From the NCBI GenBank assembly GCA_965249205.1, contig CBDFLL010000006.1, forward strand, positions 1,302,001-1,366,000: a DNA stretch of 64,000 nucleotides, given 5' to 3'. The notes under the pieces were generated by a model. That model was given only the letters and a program-made list of their open reading frames with translations. It was not told the origin of the DNA and did no database searches. Made by a program: the position numbers and the translations under genes. The number at the start of each line of letters is the position of its first letter. Position 1 is the stretch's first letter. Below are positions 1 to 7,749 of this stretch, piece after piece. The DNA comes from JAQBVV01 sp965249205 (GTDB lineage Bacteria; Acidobacteriota; Vicinamibacteria; Vicinamibacterales; UBA2999).

Positions 1-115
1 TCGACGGCGCCGCTCGAACCGGTTCGATATCAGGACGGAATATCCGACCCTGGTGTGCACGTGGTGCGTCGAGCAGCCACCGGCGGTCGGCGCTGTTAGA
101 GTGAGGCCACACGCG

Positions 116-136
116 GGAGTGTTTCTGTTACACTCC
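116..136 (+). promoter_or_regulatory. Small hairpin upstream of dnaB
   Basis: A perfect 7-bp inverted repeat (GGAGTGT / ACACTCC) with a 7-nt loop lies 30 nt before the dnaB start. No T-run follows, so it is not a clear terminator. It could be an operator or an mRNA structure. No convincing -35/-10 pair was found in bases 1-115, which hold no recognisable gene. Confidence 0.35.
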
Positions 137-166
137 TGATCTTCCATTCGCCAGTTTCATCTGTTC

Positions 167-1519
167 ATGGCCGACACCGCTGTTGCTGCCGCGGAACGCA
201 CGCTTCCGCACAATCTTGAGGCCGAGCGATCTGTGCTCGGTGCAATCCTCGTGCACAACGACGCGTTCAACGAGGCTGCGCAAGTCATCGACGCGCAGGA
301 TTTCTATCGCGACGCGCATCGTCGGATCTTCGACAGGATGGTCGCGCTGAACGAGCGTCATCAGGCGATCGACTTTGTCACGCTCAAGGAGGAATTGTCA
401 CGAGGCGGCGACCTCGACGAGGTCGGCGGGCCGGCGTACGTCGCATCGTTGGCCGACGGTGTACCGAGGGCGACCAACGTCGAGTACTACGCGCGGATCG
501 TCAAGGAAAAGTCGACGCTGCGGAATCTGATTTACGCGGCAAACAGGATTCTGACGAACGCGTACGAAGCGGATCAGGAATCCGACCTGATCCTGGACGA
601 AGCAGAGAGCGCCATTTTCTCGGTGGCCGACGACCGGCTCAAGGCCGGTTTCGTGCCGATGCGCGACCTGGTGAAGGAGAGCTTCCCGAAGATCGAGTTG
701 CTGTTCGAGCAAAAGCGGCTGATCACCGGGGTGCCTACCGGGTTTGTCGACCTCGACTCGATGACCCGAGGGTTTCAGCCAGGCGACCTGATTATCGTCG
801 CGGCCCGGCCGTCGATGGGCAAGACGAGTCTGGCACTGAACATCGCGCAGTACGTGGCGCTGCAGCCGGAGCACACGGTAGGCGTGTTCAGCCTGGAAAT
901 GTCGAAGGAGTCGCTGTTCCTGCGCCTGCTGACGTCAGAGGCGCAGATCGATGGCCATCGCCTCATGAGCGGAGCGATCGGGCAGAAGGACTATTCGCGA
1001 ATCTCGCATGCGCTTGAGACGTTGAGTGCCATGCGGTTGCACATCGACGATACGGCCAGTCTTGGTGTGCTCGAAATGCGAGCCAAGGCTCGGCGCCTGC
1101 AAGCCGAGCAGAAACGGCTGAGCCTGCTGGTCATCGACTACATCCAGTTGATGAGCGGGCGCGGACGATTCGAAAACAGGACGCTCGAGTTGGCCTCAAT
1201 CTCGCGGTCGATGAAGGGGCTTGCCAAAGAACTCAACGTGCCGGTTGTCATATTGTCGCAGCTGAGCCGTGCCCCCGAGGCACGTGCCGACCACCGGCCG
1301 CAGCTCTCGGACCTCCGCGAGTCTGGCGCGCTCGAGCAGGATGCGGATGTCGTGCTGTTGTTGTACCGAGAGGATGCCTACAATCGGGACCCGAATCATC
1401 CCGATGCCGGCACTGCGGAAGTGATCGTCGGCAAGCAGCGCAATGGTCCGACCGGCGTCGTACGGCTCGCCTTTCTTCGCGAGCAGACGCGATTCGCCAA
1501 CCTCGCTCAAGGCGCGTGA
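167..1519 (+). CDS. dnaB: Replicative DNA helicase DnaB
   Basis: Hexameric 5'-3' helicase that unwinds DNA at the replication fork. The 450-aa product has the usual length and both domains: an N-terminal DnaB-N helical domain (about residues 12-115) and a RecA-like ATPase domain (about 185-450). Walker A is ARPSMGKT at 213-220, the Walker B aspartate is D324 (VIDYIQL), and the LSQLSR motif lies at 363-368. The C-terminal part keeps the VGKQRNGPTG loop. No intein is present. The stop codon overlaps the GTG start of alr by 4 nt (GTGA), so the two genes are translationally coupled. Confidence 0.97.
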   Translation: MADTAVAAAERTLPHNLEAERSVLGAILVHNDAFNEAAQVIDAQDFYRDAHRRIFDRMVALNERHQAIDFVTLKEELSRGGDLDEVGGPAYVASLADGVPRATNVEYYARIVKEKSTLRNLIYAANRILTNAYEADQESDLILDEAESAIFSVADDRLKAGFVPMRDLVKESFPKIELLFEQKRLITGVPTGFVDLDSMTRGFQPGDLIIVAARPSMGKTSLALNIAQYVALQPEHTVGVFSLEMSKESLFLRLLTSEAQIDGHRLMSGAIGQKDYSRISHALETLSAMRLHIDDTASLGVLEMRAKARRLQAEQKRLSLLVIDYIQLMSGRGRFENRTLELASISRSMKGLAKELNVPVVILSQLSRAPEARADHRPQLSDLRESGALEQDADVVLLLYREDAYNRDPNHPDAGTAEVIVGKQRNGPTGVVRLAFLREQTRFANLAQGA

Positions 1520-2727
1520 TCCGCAGCACGGTCGCGCGTGTGGATCTGGCCGCGCTCCAGTCGAACTTTCGTGCCATCCGCACGCTCGTCGCCGAGCCAA
1601 CGTCGTTACCGCAGGACGTGGGGTCCGTCCCGGCGCCATCGCGCGTGGTGTCGCCCCCCTCCGATGTCACCGCCCAGCCCTCCATCATCGCGGTCGTGAA
1701 GGCGAACGCCTATGGTCACGGGGATGGGCGCGTCGCAGTGGCGCTGGAGCAGGCGGGCGCCACGATGCTCGCGTGTGCCGATATCGAGGAAGGTATCGTG
1801 CTGCGCCGCGCCGGCGTGACGGTGCCGATTCTGGTGTTCGGTGCCCTGAGTGTCAGCGATCTCGGCGGTCTCTTTGAGTTTTCTCTGACGCCCACGATCT
1901 CCACGCCCTCAGCGGCGCGCGCCGTGCAGGGCGCGGCCGCGTCGCGCAAGACGACCGTGGGCTACCACCTCAAAGTCGACACCGGCATGAACAGGCTCGG
2001 ATTTCGCCACGACAACCTGCGTCGGATGCTCCCCGATGTACTCAGCAGCCCGAATTTGCGCCTCGACGCGATCTATACGCACTTCGCCACGGCGGACGAT
2101 CCCGAGCACACGCTGTTTGACCAGCAGCGGGTGCGGTTCGACGAGGCAATGCGAATGGTCCAGGCACTCGGCGCCCCGAAGATGCTGCTGCGACACGCGG
2201 CCAACAGCGCCGCGCTGTTGCGCGATTCCCGCGTGTGGTACGACCTCGTGCGCCCCGGTCTGCTGCTTTTCGGTATCGTGCCGCCGCCGCTGGCGTCGAC
2301 GCTGGACTTGCAGCCGGTCATGTCGCTGACGAGCCGGGTTGTCGCTGTGAAGGGGCTGCGGCCTGGCGAATTGGTGGGATATGGGGGACGGTTCCGAGCG
2401 GACGCCCCGATGACGATCGCTGTCATACCGGCGGGGTATGCGGACGGTCTCGACTTCCGTCTTGCCGGGCGAGGACAGGTACTCATCCGCGGTCGTCGGG
2501 TGCCGATCGTGGGCGCGGTGTCGATGGATATGATCACCGTGGACGTGACCGGGGTGGACATCGTGCAGCCGGGCGATGCGGTGACACTGATCGGGCGCCA
2601 GGGTCGCGAGACGTGGCAGCAGATCGACATGCGCGAAATGGCGGCTGCGATCGGCACCATCCCGTATGAGATTGCGTGCCGCATTGGCGCAAGGATAGAG
2701 AGACAGTACAGTGCGTCGCCTACCTGA
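1516..2727 (+). CDS. alr: Alanine racemase
   Basis: PLP-dependent enzyme interconverting L- and D-alanine for peptidoglycan precursors in the cytoplasm. The PLP lysine is K62 in VVKANAYGHG, and the probable second catalytic residue is Y289 (VGYGGRF). The C-terminal beta domain carries IPAGYADG and VSMDMITVDV. The product has 403 residues, slightly long for the family. The excess is a Pro/Ser/Val-rich stretch at about residues 27-55, placed before the first barrel strand that carries the lysine. The GTG start lies inside the dnaB stop. It ends 10 nt from the stop of the convergent glycosyltransferase gene. Confidence 0.95.
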   Translation: MIRSTVARVDLAALQSNFRAIRTLVAEPTSLPQDVGSVPAPSRVVSPPSDVTAQPSIIAVVKANAYGHGDGRVAVALEQAGATMLACADIEEGIVLRRAGVTVPILVFGALSVSDLGGLFEFSLTPTISTPSAARAVQGAAASRKTTVGYHLKVDTGMNRLGFRHDNLRRMLPDVLSSPNLRLDAIYTHFATADDPEHTLFDQQRVRFDEAMRMVQALGAPKMLLRHAANSAALLRDSRVWYDLVRPGLLLFGIVPPPLASTLDLQPVMSLTSRVVAVKGLRPGELVGYGGRFRADAPMTIAVIPAGYADGLDFRLAGRGQVLIRGRRVPIVGAVSMDMITVDVTGVDIVQPGDAVTLIGRQGRETWQQIDMREMAAAIGTIPYEIACRIGARIERQYSASPT

Positions 2728-2737
2728 TCTCGCGGGA

Positions 2738-3757
2738 CTAGCGCCCTTTGTCCGTGAGCAGGTCTTCGACGGCTTCCAGCGCCAAGGCGGGCGAAATACC
2801 TTCCATGCAGATGTTGCGAGAACAGGACTTCATCAGCGGCGTGCCGTAGCACGGGGCGCACGGTACAGACACCCGCACGATTCGGATGGGCGAAGACGTG
2901 GATACAGGCCGGGTCTGTTCGTAGATCGCTGGGCCCCACAGTACCGCCAACGGAGTGCCAAGCGCGGCCGCGATGTGCGCAGCTCCCGTGTCTACCGACA
3001 CAAGGACATCCAGGCTACCCACGACCGCGGCCAGTTCTCGAACGCTGGTCTGTCCCGCGATGGAACGGATGCGATCGCTCGGCAGGCTCTGCGCCAGGCG
3101 CTGTGTCTCAGATCTATCTTCAGCCGACCCGGTCAGCACGATGCTCGCCCCCCGCTCCAGCAGATCGCGGATGAGTTGAGCGAAGTGCTCAGGATTCCAC
3201 CCTCTCAGTCGCTGGCTCTGGTTCTGCTTTCCTCGACGCGGGCCATAGCCTATCTGTATGCCAACGCGCGGTTGAGGCAGATCGTGCAGGAAGCGCTGTG
3301 CGGCTTCGGTCTCGATCTCGGAAAGATGCAGTTCCATATTCAGATCGTCAGCCGTGAGGTCATGGGCTCCAGCCACGCGTGAGTAGTTCACGATGCAATG
3401 CTGAAGCGGATCGAACGGGGATTCCGCGAAGCTGCGAATCTGCGGAATGGCCGCGCGCGTCAGCAGGTCACGGTATCGCGGCGCATTCTCGAGCAAGACC
3501 GCCAGGTCATAGCGTCTGGAGCGCAGCGCCCTGGCAAGCCGCTGCTTCTCGACGGAGATGGCGTAGGGGAGATTGCGCCGCCGAAGCCGAATGATGCGCG
3601 TGACGTGCGGGTTGCCTTCCAGTATCGCCCCCGCCGTCTCGGAGCAGAGGAAATCGATCTCGGCCTGCGGGTGATCACGTCGGAGTGCGCGAAGTGTCGG
3701 CGTCACCATCACGGTATCGCCCAAGGCGCCGACGCGAACGACAAGGATTCGGTTCAA
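2738..3757 (-). CDS. Glycosyltransferase family 9 (heptosyltransferase-like)
   Basis: The 339-aa product resembles ADP-heptose:LPS heptosyltransferases (WaaF/WaaC, GT9), which act on lipid A-core at the inner face of the cytoplasmic membrane. It begins with the family signature ILVVRVGALGDTVMVTP (residues 4-20). It also has the C-terminal nucleotide-binding region with VLTGSAEDRS and the VDTGAAHIAAALGTP loop, which holds the conserved D-T/S-G-x-x-H element. The donor and acceptor cannot be deduced from sequence. A gram-negative envelope is implied. It is convergent with alr and divergent from the Hpt gene, with a 59-nt gap. Confidence 0.85.
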   Translation of the reverse strand: MNRILVVRVGALGDTVMVTPTLRALRRDHPQAEIDFLCSETAGAILEGNPHVTRIIRLRRRNLPYAISVEKQRLARALRSRRYDLAVLLENAPRYRDLLTRAAIPQIRSFAESPFDPLQHCIVNYSRVAGAHDLTADDLNMELHLSEIETEAAQRFLHDLPQPRVGIQIGYGPRRGKQNQSQRLRGWNPEHFAQLIRDLLERGASIVLTGSAEDRSETQRLAQSLPSDRIRSIAGQTSVRELAAVVGSLDVLVSVDTGAAHIAAALGTPLAVLWGPAIYEQTRPVSTSSPIRIVRVSVPCAPCYGTPLMKSCSRNICMEGISPALALEAVEDLLTDKGR

Positions 3758-3816
3758 GGAGTCGGGTTTCCAGTGTGCGGGTCAGCGGTGTGGAGCACTT
3801 GTATCATGGTGGACCA

Positions 3817-4161
3817 ATGGCCCGCGCGACGCTACTGGCCCGTTTCCTCGACGATGAGGCGCTCCTGAGTGAGATGGTGACTCGGCTGTTGGCGCGGCTG
3901 CCGCCAGAGCTTGACTCCATGCGCGCGGCCTCGGCTGCTCGCGACACCGCAGCGATGTACAAGCTGGCGCACTCGCTGAAGGGTTCGCTCGGCCTGTTTG
4001 GTCCCGGCATGGCGTATGACTCAGTGTCCCGAGTCGAATCGCTATCGAGAGACGGCGACGTTGATGCTGCGGCACTGGAGTTGGAGGCTCTTGAAGCCTC
4101 ACTCCGGGACACGATGGCGGAGCTTCGACGACTTGTGCCGGAAGCCACAGATCCCACGTAG
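3817..4161 (+). CDS. Hpt (histidine phosphotransfer) domain protein
   Basis: The 114-aa single-domain protein should relay phosphate between a hybrid kinase and a response regulator. The phosphoacceptor is H52 in the typical Hpt motif LAHSLKGSLGLFG (residues 50-62), inside an all-helical profile. The ATG at 3817 is chosen because translation from further upstream adds 44 residues with no Hpt similarity that overlap the divergent promoter region. No intact hybrid kinase lies next to it, only receiver and PAS fragments, so its cognate partners may have been lost or lie elsewhere. Confidence 0.8.
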   Translation: MARATLLARFLDDEALLSEMVTRLLARLPPELDSMRAASAARDTAAMYKLAHSLKGSLGLFGPGMAYDSVSRVESLSRDGDVDAAALELEALEASLRDTMAELRRLVPEATDPT

Positions 4162-4219
4162 CAGAGGCGAGGTGCCGAACGCCTGACACAGAGGCCTGGC
4201 TGTGCTTTCGACGCGTGTT

Positions 4220-4545
4220 TTAGGCTGTGCCGCTCAGCAACTCACGAGCGTCGTCTCCCAGCGTCCGTGGATCGAACGGCTTTGTAATGACGCCGGCGGC
4301 ACCGAGCGCGAGGCAGTGCTGTCGGTCCTCTTCCCCCGACCGCGAGGTGAGGAAGATCACTGGAATGTCCTTCGTGGCCGGGTTCGACTTCAGCCGCGCG
4401 CACGTGCTCGGTCCATCGAGTTCCGGCATCATCCAGTCGAGGAGGATCACGTCCGGGGCGGTCGCCGCGACGCACTCAAGGGCTTCTCGCCCGTTGGCCG
4501 CCTACCCAGGAGAAGCCATCCCGCTGCAAGAAATGCCGTCGTGGT
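4220..4545 (-). pseudogene. Receiver-domain fragment, frameshifted and truncated
   Basis: Positions 4450-4220 on the minus strand encode the C-terminal two-thirds of a response-regulator receiver. They include the phosphoacceptor aspartate in ILLDWMMPELDG, the LTSR segment and the conserved lysine in VITKPFD. Just upstream the same frame reads AANGREALEC but is closed by an in-frame TAG. Shifting by one base near 4500-4506 recovers RRHFLQRDGFSWV, which is a receiver helix 1/strand 2 sequence. The N-terminal part with the acidic DD pair is not found. This looks like a decayed gene with a one-base insertion and a lost 5' end. The 120 bases between it and the YfiR stop hold nothing I recognise. 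Confidence 0.6.
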
Positions 4546-4668
4546 CCGCACTACTGCCCTCCACCGCCCTGCATCGGCGGCAGCCACCGGTACCAAACAC
4601 GCGCTCCAGGCCTCGTGCGCGCTGGTCCGAAACACAGAGCCGCGCCGGGGTCGCGACGTCCCCCCGGC

Positions 4669-5207
4669 TTATTCATCTCCAACAATCGTTGCGAGGCTCA
4701 ACATCTGCGAACTCAAAGTCAAGCCTGCGCGCCTCGCCAGGGCAAGGTTGACTGCGAACTGCATATGCCCATCCTCGACGAACAGCCCGATGACCCCCCC
4801 CGCTGGGCGAACTCTCGTCCGTCGCCTACGATCAGTGCTGACGCGCCCAACGCGTCGGCTAGGAAGTCAGGTCCTACCGCGGCGATCTCCGGGAGATACA
4901 GCACATGACAGAGTGGGATCTGTTCACGATCGATCCCCCGTACGATAGCGACCTCTCTGCCCTGGATAGAGCTGCCACGGATCAACTCTTCGAGCGCATC
5001 CTCGACTACTTCGTCATTGAGCACGCAGAAGGTCAGCGGACCCGCCTGCGCGCGGCTGTCAGGCCACTGCGTAAATTTTGCGAAGTTAAAGGTGAAGGCG
5101 GCGTGTAGGGTCGACTCAGTAGCAGATCGCGTCTGCGACGCGGACGTCTCCGGAAGCAAGCCAATTGCGGCCAACGCGAGGCCAAAAACGGCCACCCTGC
5201 GAACCAT
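4669..5207 (-). pseudogene. YfiR-family periplasmic protein (DUF4154), frameshifted
   Basis: YfiR-type proteins are small periplasmic repressors of inner-membrane diguanylate cyclases. A signal peptide (about residues 1-24, ending TSAS) precedes the family core with FTFNFAKFTQWP, LTFCVLN and ALIVGDGREFAQRGG. The open frame then diverges. The expected C-terminal part is readable one frame over: VIGLFVEDGHMQFAVNL, then LSSQMLSLA, ending at a TAA at 4669-4671. The shift falls in a run of eight C (+ strand) at 4794-4801, where nine would restore the frame. Either a true frameshift, phase variation, or a homopolymer sequencing error is possible. It sits beside c-di-GMP genes, as YfiR genes often do. 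Confidence 0.75.
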
Positions 5208-5299
5208 AGCTGCGCAATAGACTACGTCAAATTAATAAGACACCTCCGGAAAACTCCCAAGACCGGTCGCCCGGCCGTGGGATTACCACCGCAAATGAC

Positions 5300-5455
5300 C
5301 GCGTACCGCTCTTCACTCTCCCTCAGCGCCAGCTCCGCGCGTCGCCGAGACAGTTGCCCCTCGATCCGTGCGAACGCCGCCGGAAAATTTATCGGCTTGG
5401 TGATGTAGTCGTTGGCGCCCAGGCCGAGCGCCTCGACAAGGCTATCGCTGTCCGC
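5300..5455 (-). pseudogene. Receiver C-terminus plus PAS start, inverted fragment
   Basis: On the minus strand this reads DSLVEALGLGANDYITKPI followed by a linker and LALRESEERYAV. That is the end of a receiver domain running into the start of a PAS domain. Sequence on both sides in this frame has no receiver or PAS similarity. The fragment abuts, in opposite orientation, the PAS tail and GGDEF domain starting near 5450 on the plus strand. A receiver-PAS-GGDEF-EAL order is common, so the simplest reading is an inversion inside one former gene. No start codon or ribosome site supports it as a gene of its own. Confidence 0.55.
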
Positions 5456-6768
5456 ATGGCTGGATCGTTGACCGATATCACAGTGAGGAAGGAAGCAGAC
5501 CCGCTGACAGGGCTTCCGAATCGCGTACTCGTGCTCGACCGTATCACTCGTGCGATAGAGCGGGGGCGTCGACGCGGCGGGTACACGTTCGCCCTTCTGT
5601 GCCTTGATCTCGATCGGTTCAAAGTCGTCAATGAGAGCCTGGGTCATGCGGCCGGTGACCGACTGCTCGTGGAGGTTGCGCGCCGGCTCGAGCGCGAGCT
5701 GAACTCTGGTGACGCGACCCTCAGTGGCGCGTACTGCAGCCTGGCGCGCCTGGGAGGCGATGAGTTCGCGGTTCTTGTGGAGGATCTTCAGGATCACGAG
5801 GATGCTGTTCGTATCGCCGACCGGATTCGCGCGGCGCTACAAGATCCGTTTTCGGTGGAAGGGCGCGAACTCGTCGCGACCGCCAGCGTGGGTCTGGCCT
5901 TTTGTGAGGCCGGGGAGCAGTCGCCCGAGGACCTCCTGGCGAACGCCGATATGGCGATGTCCGCGGCCAAGAAGCGCGGCGGCAATCTTCGGCAAGTGTT
6001 CGACGCGCACATGCGGTCGTCGGCGCTCGACCGTCTGAGGCTGGAAGAAGACCTGCGTCGGGCGATTGAGTCCGATGAATGGGCAGTCCACTACCAGCCG
6101 ATCGTCGATCTGAAGCTCGCGCAGATATCCGGCTTCGAGGCGCTGATTCGCTGGGAGCACCCACGCGACGGGACGTTGCAGCCAGGACAGTTCTTGCCCC
6201 TGGCGGAGGAAACTGGGCTGATTATTCCGATCTCTCTGACACGATTCGCGAATGCCTGGCAGCATGCGATCTGCCTGGCGAGAGTCTGCACGTCGAGATC
6301 ATCGAGCAGACGATTCTCGACTGTTCTCCCGAAGTGATCGGGAGGGTGGGGGAGCTTCGTGCCCTGGGTGTGTCGATTAACCTCGACGACTTTGGCACAG
6401 GGTACTCGTCACTGAGCTACCTGCATCGGTTCCCGTTTGATGCGTTGAAGATCGATCGAGGGTTCATCAGTACGCTGGAGGCATCGGGCAAGAACGAAGA
6501 GATCATCAGGTCGATTCTGATGCTGGGGCACGACATGAACCTGCAGGTGATCGCAGAGGGTATCGAGACTCCAACGCAGGTCGCCCGGCTGAAAGAACTC
6601 GGTTGCCAGTTCGGGCAAGGCTTTCTGTTCGCCAAGCCGTTCGATTCGGCCATGGCGTACGCGTTCCTCGAGAGTGCGGCGTCTGGTCTTCCGGGAGGCG
6701 CGCTGGACGTCGGTCGTCGCGACCCAGTTGCGCGCCCGGACTCGCCAGACCCGTCACGCACTTCTTGA
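5456..6768 (+). pseudogene. GGDEF-EAL protein with an internal deletion in EAL
   Basis: This is a former c-di-GMP synthase/phosphodiesterase. Translation from 5456 gives a PAS-tail linker (SLTDITVRKEADPLTG), then a GGDEF domain with the intact RLGGDEFAVL signature, then the EAL domain start FEALIRWEHP. After EETGLIIPI (about 6235) the frame changes. The +1 frame continues with LSDTIRECLAACDLPG, EIIEQTI, DDFGTGYSSL, the KIDR motif, AEGIET and QGFLFAKP. About 40 residues normally between these parts, including the SVN metal-binding asparagine segment, are absent. A deletion plus frameshift therefore inactivates EAL, while GGDEF could still be made. The 5' end is cut at the inversion point near 5450. 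Confidence 0.75.
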
Positions 6769-6775
6769 TCAGTCG

Positions 6776-7438
6776 ATGACGCGCACCCCGCTCATCTATG
6801 TCGTGGAGGACGACGAGGCCAGCCGGGAACTGCTCGTCCGCAGGTTGCGGAAGCGCGGGTACGAGGCCGAGCCGCTCGAGAGTGGCGAGGCGTGTTTGGA
6901 GCGGCTGACCGAACCGCTACCCGATCTGATTCTCCTGGATCTCGTCATGCCGGCGATGGGCGGGCTTGAGGTGCTCACGGAAATCCGGAAAGCACACTCG
7001 CTTTATCAGTTGCCTGTGATCGTCGTGACCGGGAAGGTGAGTGCGGCGGATGTGATCGGCGGACTTGACGTTGGTGCGAACGACTACGTGACGAAACCGA
7101 TCGCGTTTCCCGTGTTGGAGGCGAGGATCAAGACACAGATAGCCGTGAAGCAGAGCATCGAGGACCTCCTGCAGGCCGAGCGGCAGCGGGTCATGATTGA
7201 GAGTCTTGGCGCCGCGTGTCACCATATCTCTCAGCCGATGACGAGCGTCATGGGGAATCTGGGGCTCCTGCAGGAGTCGTTGGGGCCCCACGATGCTGAT
7301 ACGAGAGACAAGATCAGCGACATTCTCGAATGGGCTGAAGAAGTGCGAAGCCTGCTGCGCCAGTTGCAGACCCTCAGCGAGTATCGGTCGACTCCCTACC
7401 TGAGTAATTCACACATTCTCGACATCCGAATCGATTGA
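6776..7438 (+). CDS. Response regulator receiver with a histidine-kinase-like DHp tail
   Basis: The 220-aa product has an intact receiver at residues 5-122: acidic pair E11/D12 with D13, phosphoacceptor D55 (LILLDLVMP), T85 and K107 (YVTKPI). A helical linker follows, then residues 138-205 resemble a HisKA dimerisation domain with an H-box-like ACHHISQPMTSVMGNLGLL around H149. No ATPase domain follows, so it cannot autophosphorylate. It may act as a receiver-coupled phosphotransfer or dimerisation module, perhaps with the nearby Hpt protein. The ATG at 6776, 7 nt after the EAL stop, is chosen because the receiver begins directly after it. This appears to be the only intact regulator here besides the Hpt protein. 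Confidence 0.75.
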   Translation: MTRTPLIYVVEDDEASRELLVRRLRKRGYEAEPLESGEACLERLTEPLPDLILLDLVMPAMGGLEVLTEIRKAHSLYQLPVIVVTGKVSAADVIGGLDVGANDYVTKPIAFPVLEARIKTQIAVKQSIEDLLQAERQRVMIESLGAACHHISQPMTSVMGNLGLLQESLGPHDADTRDKISDILEWAEEVRSLLRQLQTLSEYRSTPYLSNSHILDIRID

Positions 7439-7477
7439 GTGTGTCGAGCACCAGTCTCCATCCCTGCATCGGGGTTA

Positions 7478-7642
7478 GCAGCCCGCGGTAAGAGTCCGTC
7501 TGCAGGCGCGCCGCGACCTAGCGAAATCCGCGCGAGGCGCCTCGCTCGTCTGGCGCGGATTTCAGCAGCACCTGGCAGGGGGTCATGGCCCCGCTCGTGA
7601 AATCCGCGTTAGGCGCGACGCCGGACTCTTACCACGGACTGC
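7478..7642. mobile_element. MITE-like element with TA flanks
   Basis: A 165-bp non-coding element fills most of the 311-base gap before radA. Its 21-nt terminal inverted repeats (7478-7498 and 7622-7642, starting GCAG and containing GGTAAGAGTCCG) match at 19 of 21 positions. Both ends are flanked by TA (7476-7477 and 7643-7644), as expected for an IS630/Tc1-type target duplication. Internally it holds a perfect 11-bp stem (GAAATCCGCGC, 7523-7533 with 7553-7563) around the palindrome GAGGCGCCTC, plus a third GAAATCCGCG at about 7600. No reading frame is present. No second copy was noticed in this window. Confidence 0.6.
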
Positions 7643-7749
7643 TAGGATAGAAGCGGAGTCGGCGGCGTCCACGTTGCCACAGCCGCTGAAGCACCGGATC
7701 CCAATGCGCACAACGGACAACACGGCGCGCGGCCCCACCAGCTGCTGAG

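Noticed and set aside
3685..3816. N-terminal extension of the Hpt protein
   Set aside because: The upstream codons overlap the divergent glycosyltransferase start region and show no conserved sequence.
5456..6768. Programmed frameshift joining the two halves of the EAL domain
   Set aside because: About 40 conserved residues are missing at the joint, so a ribosomal shift could not restore the domain.
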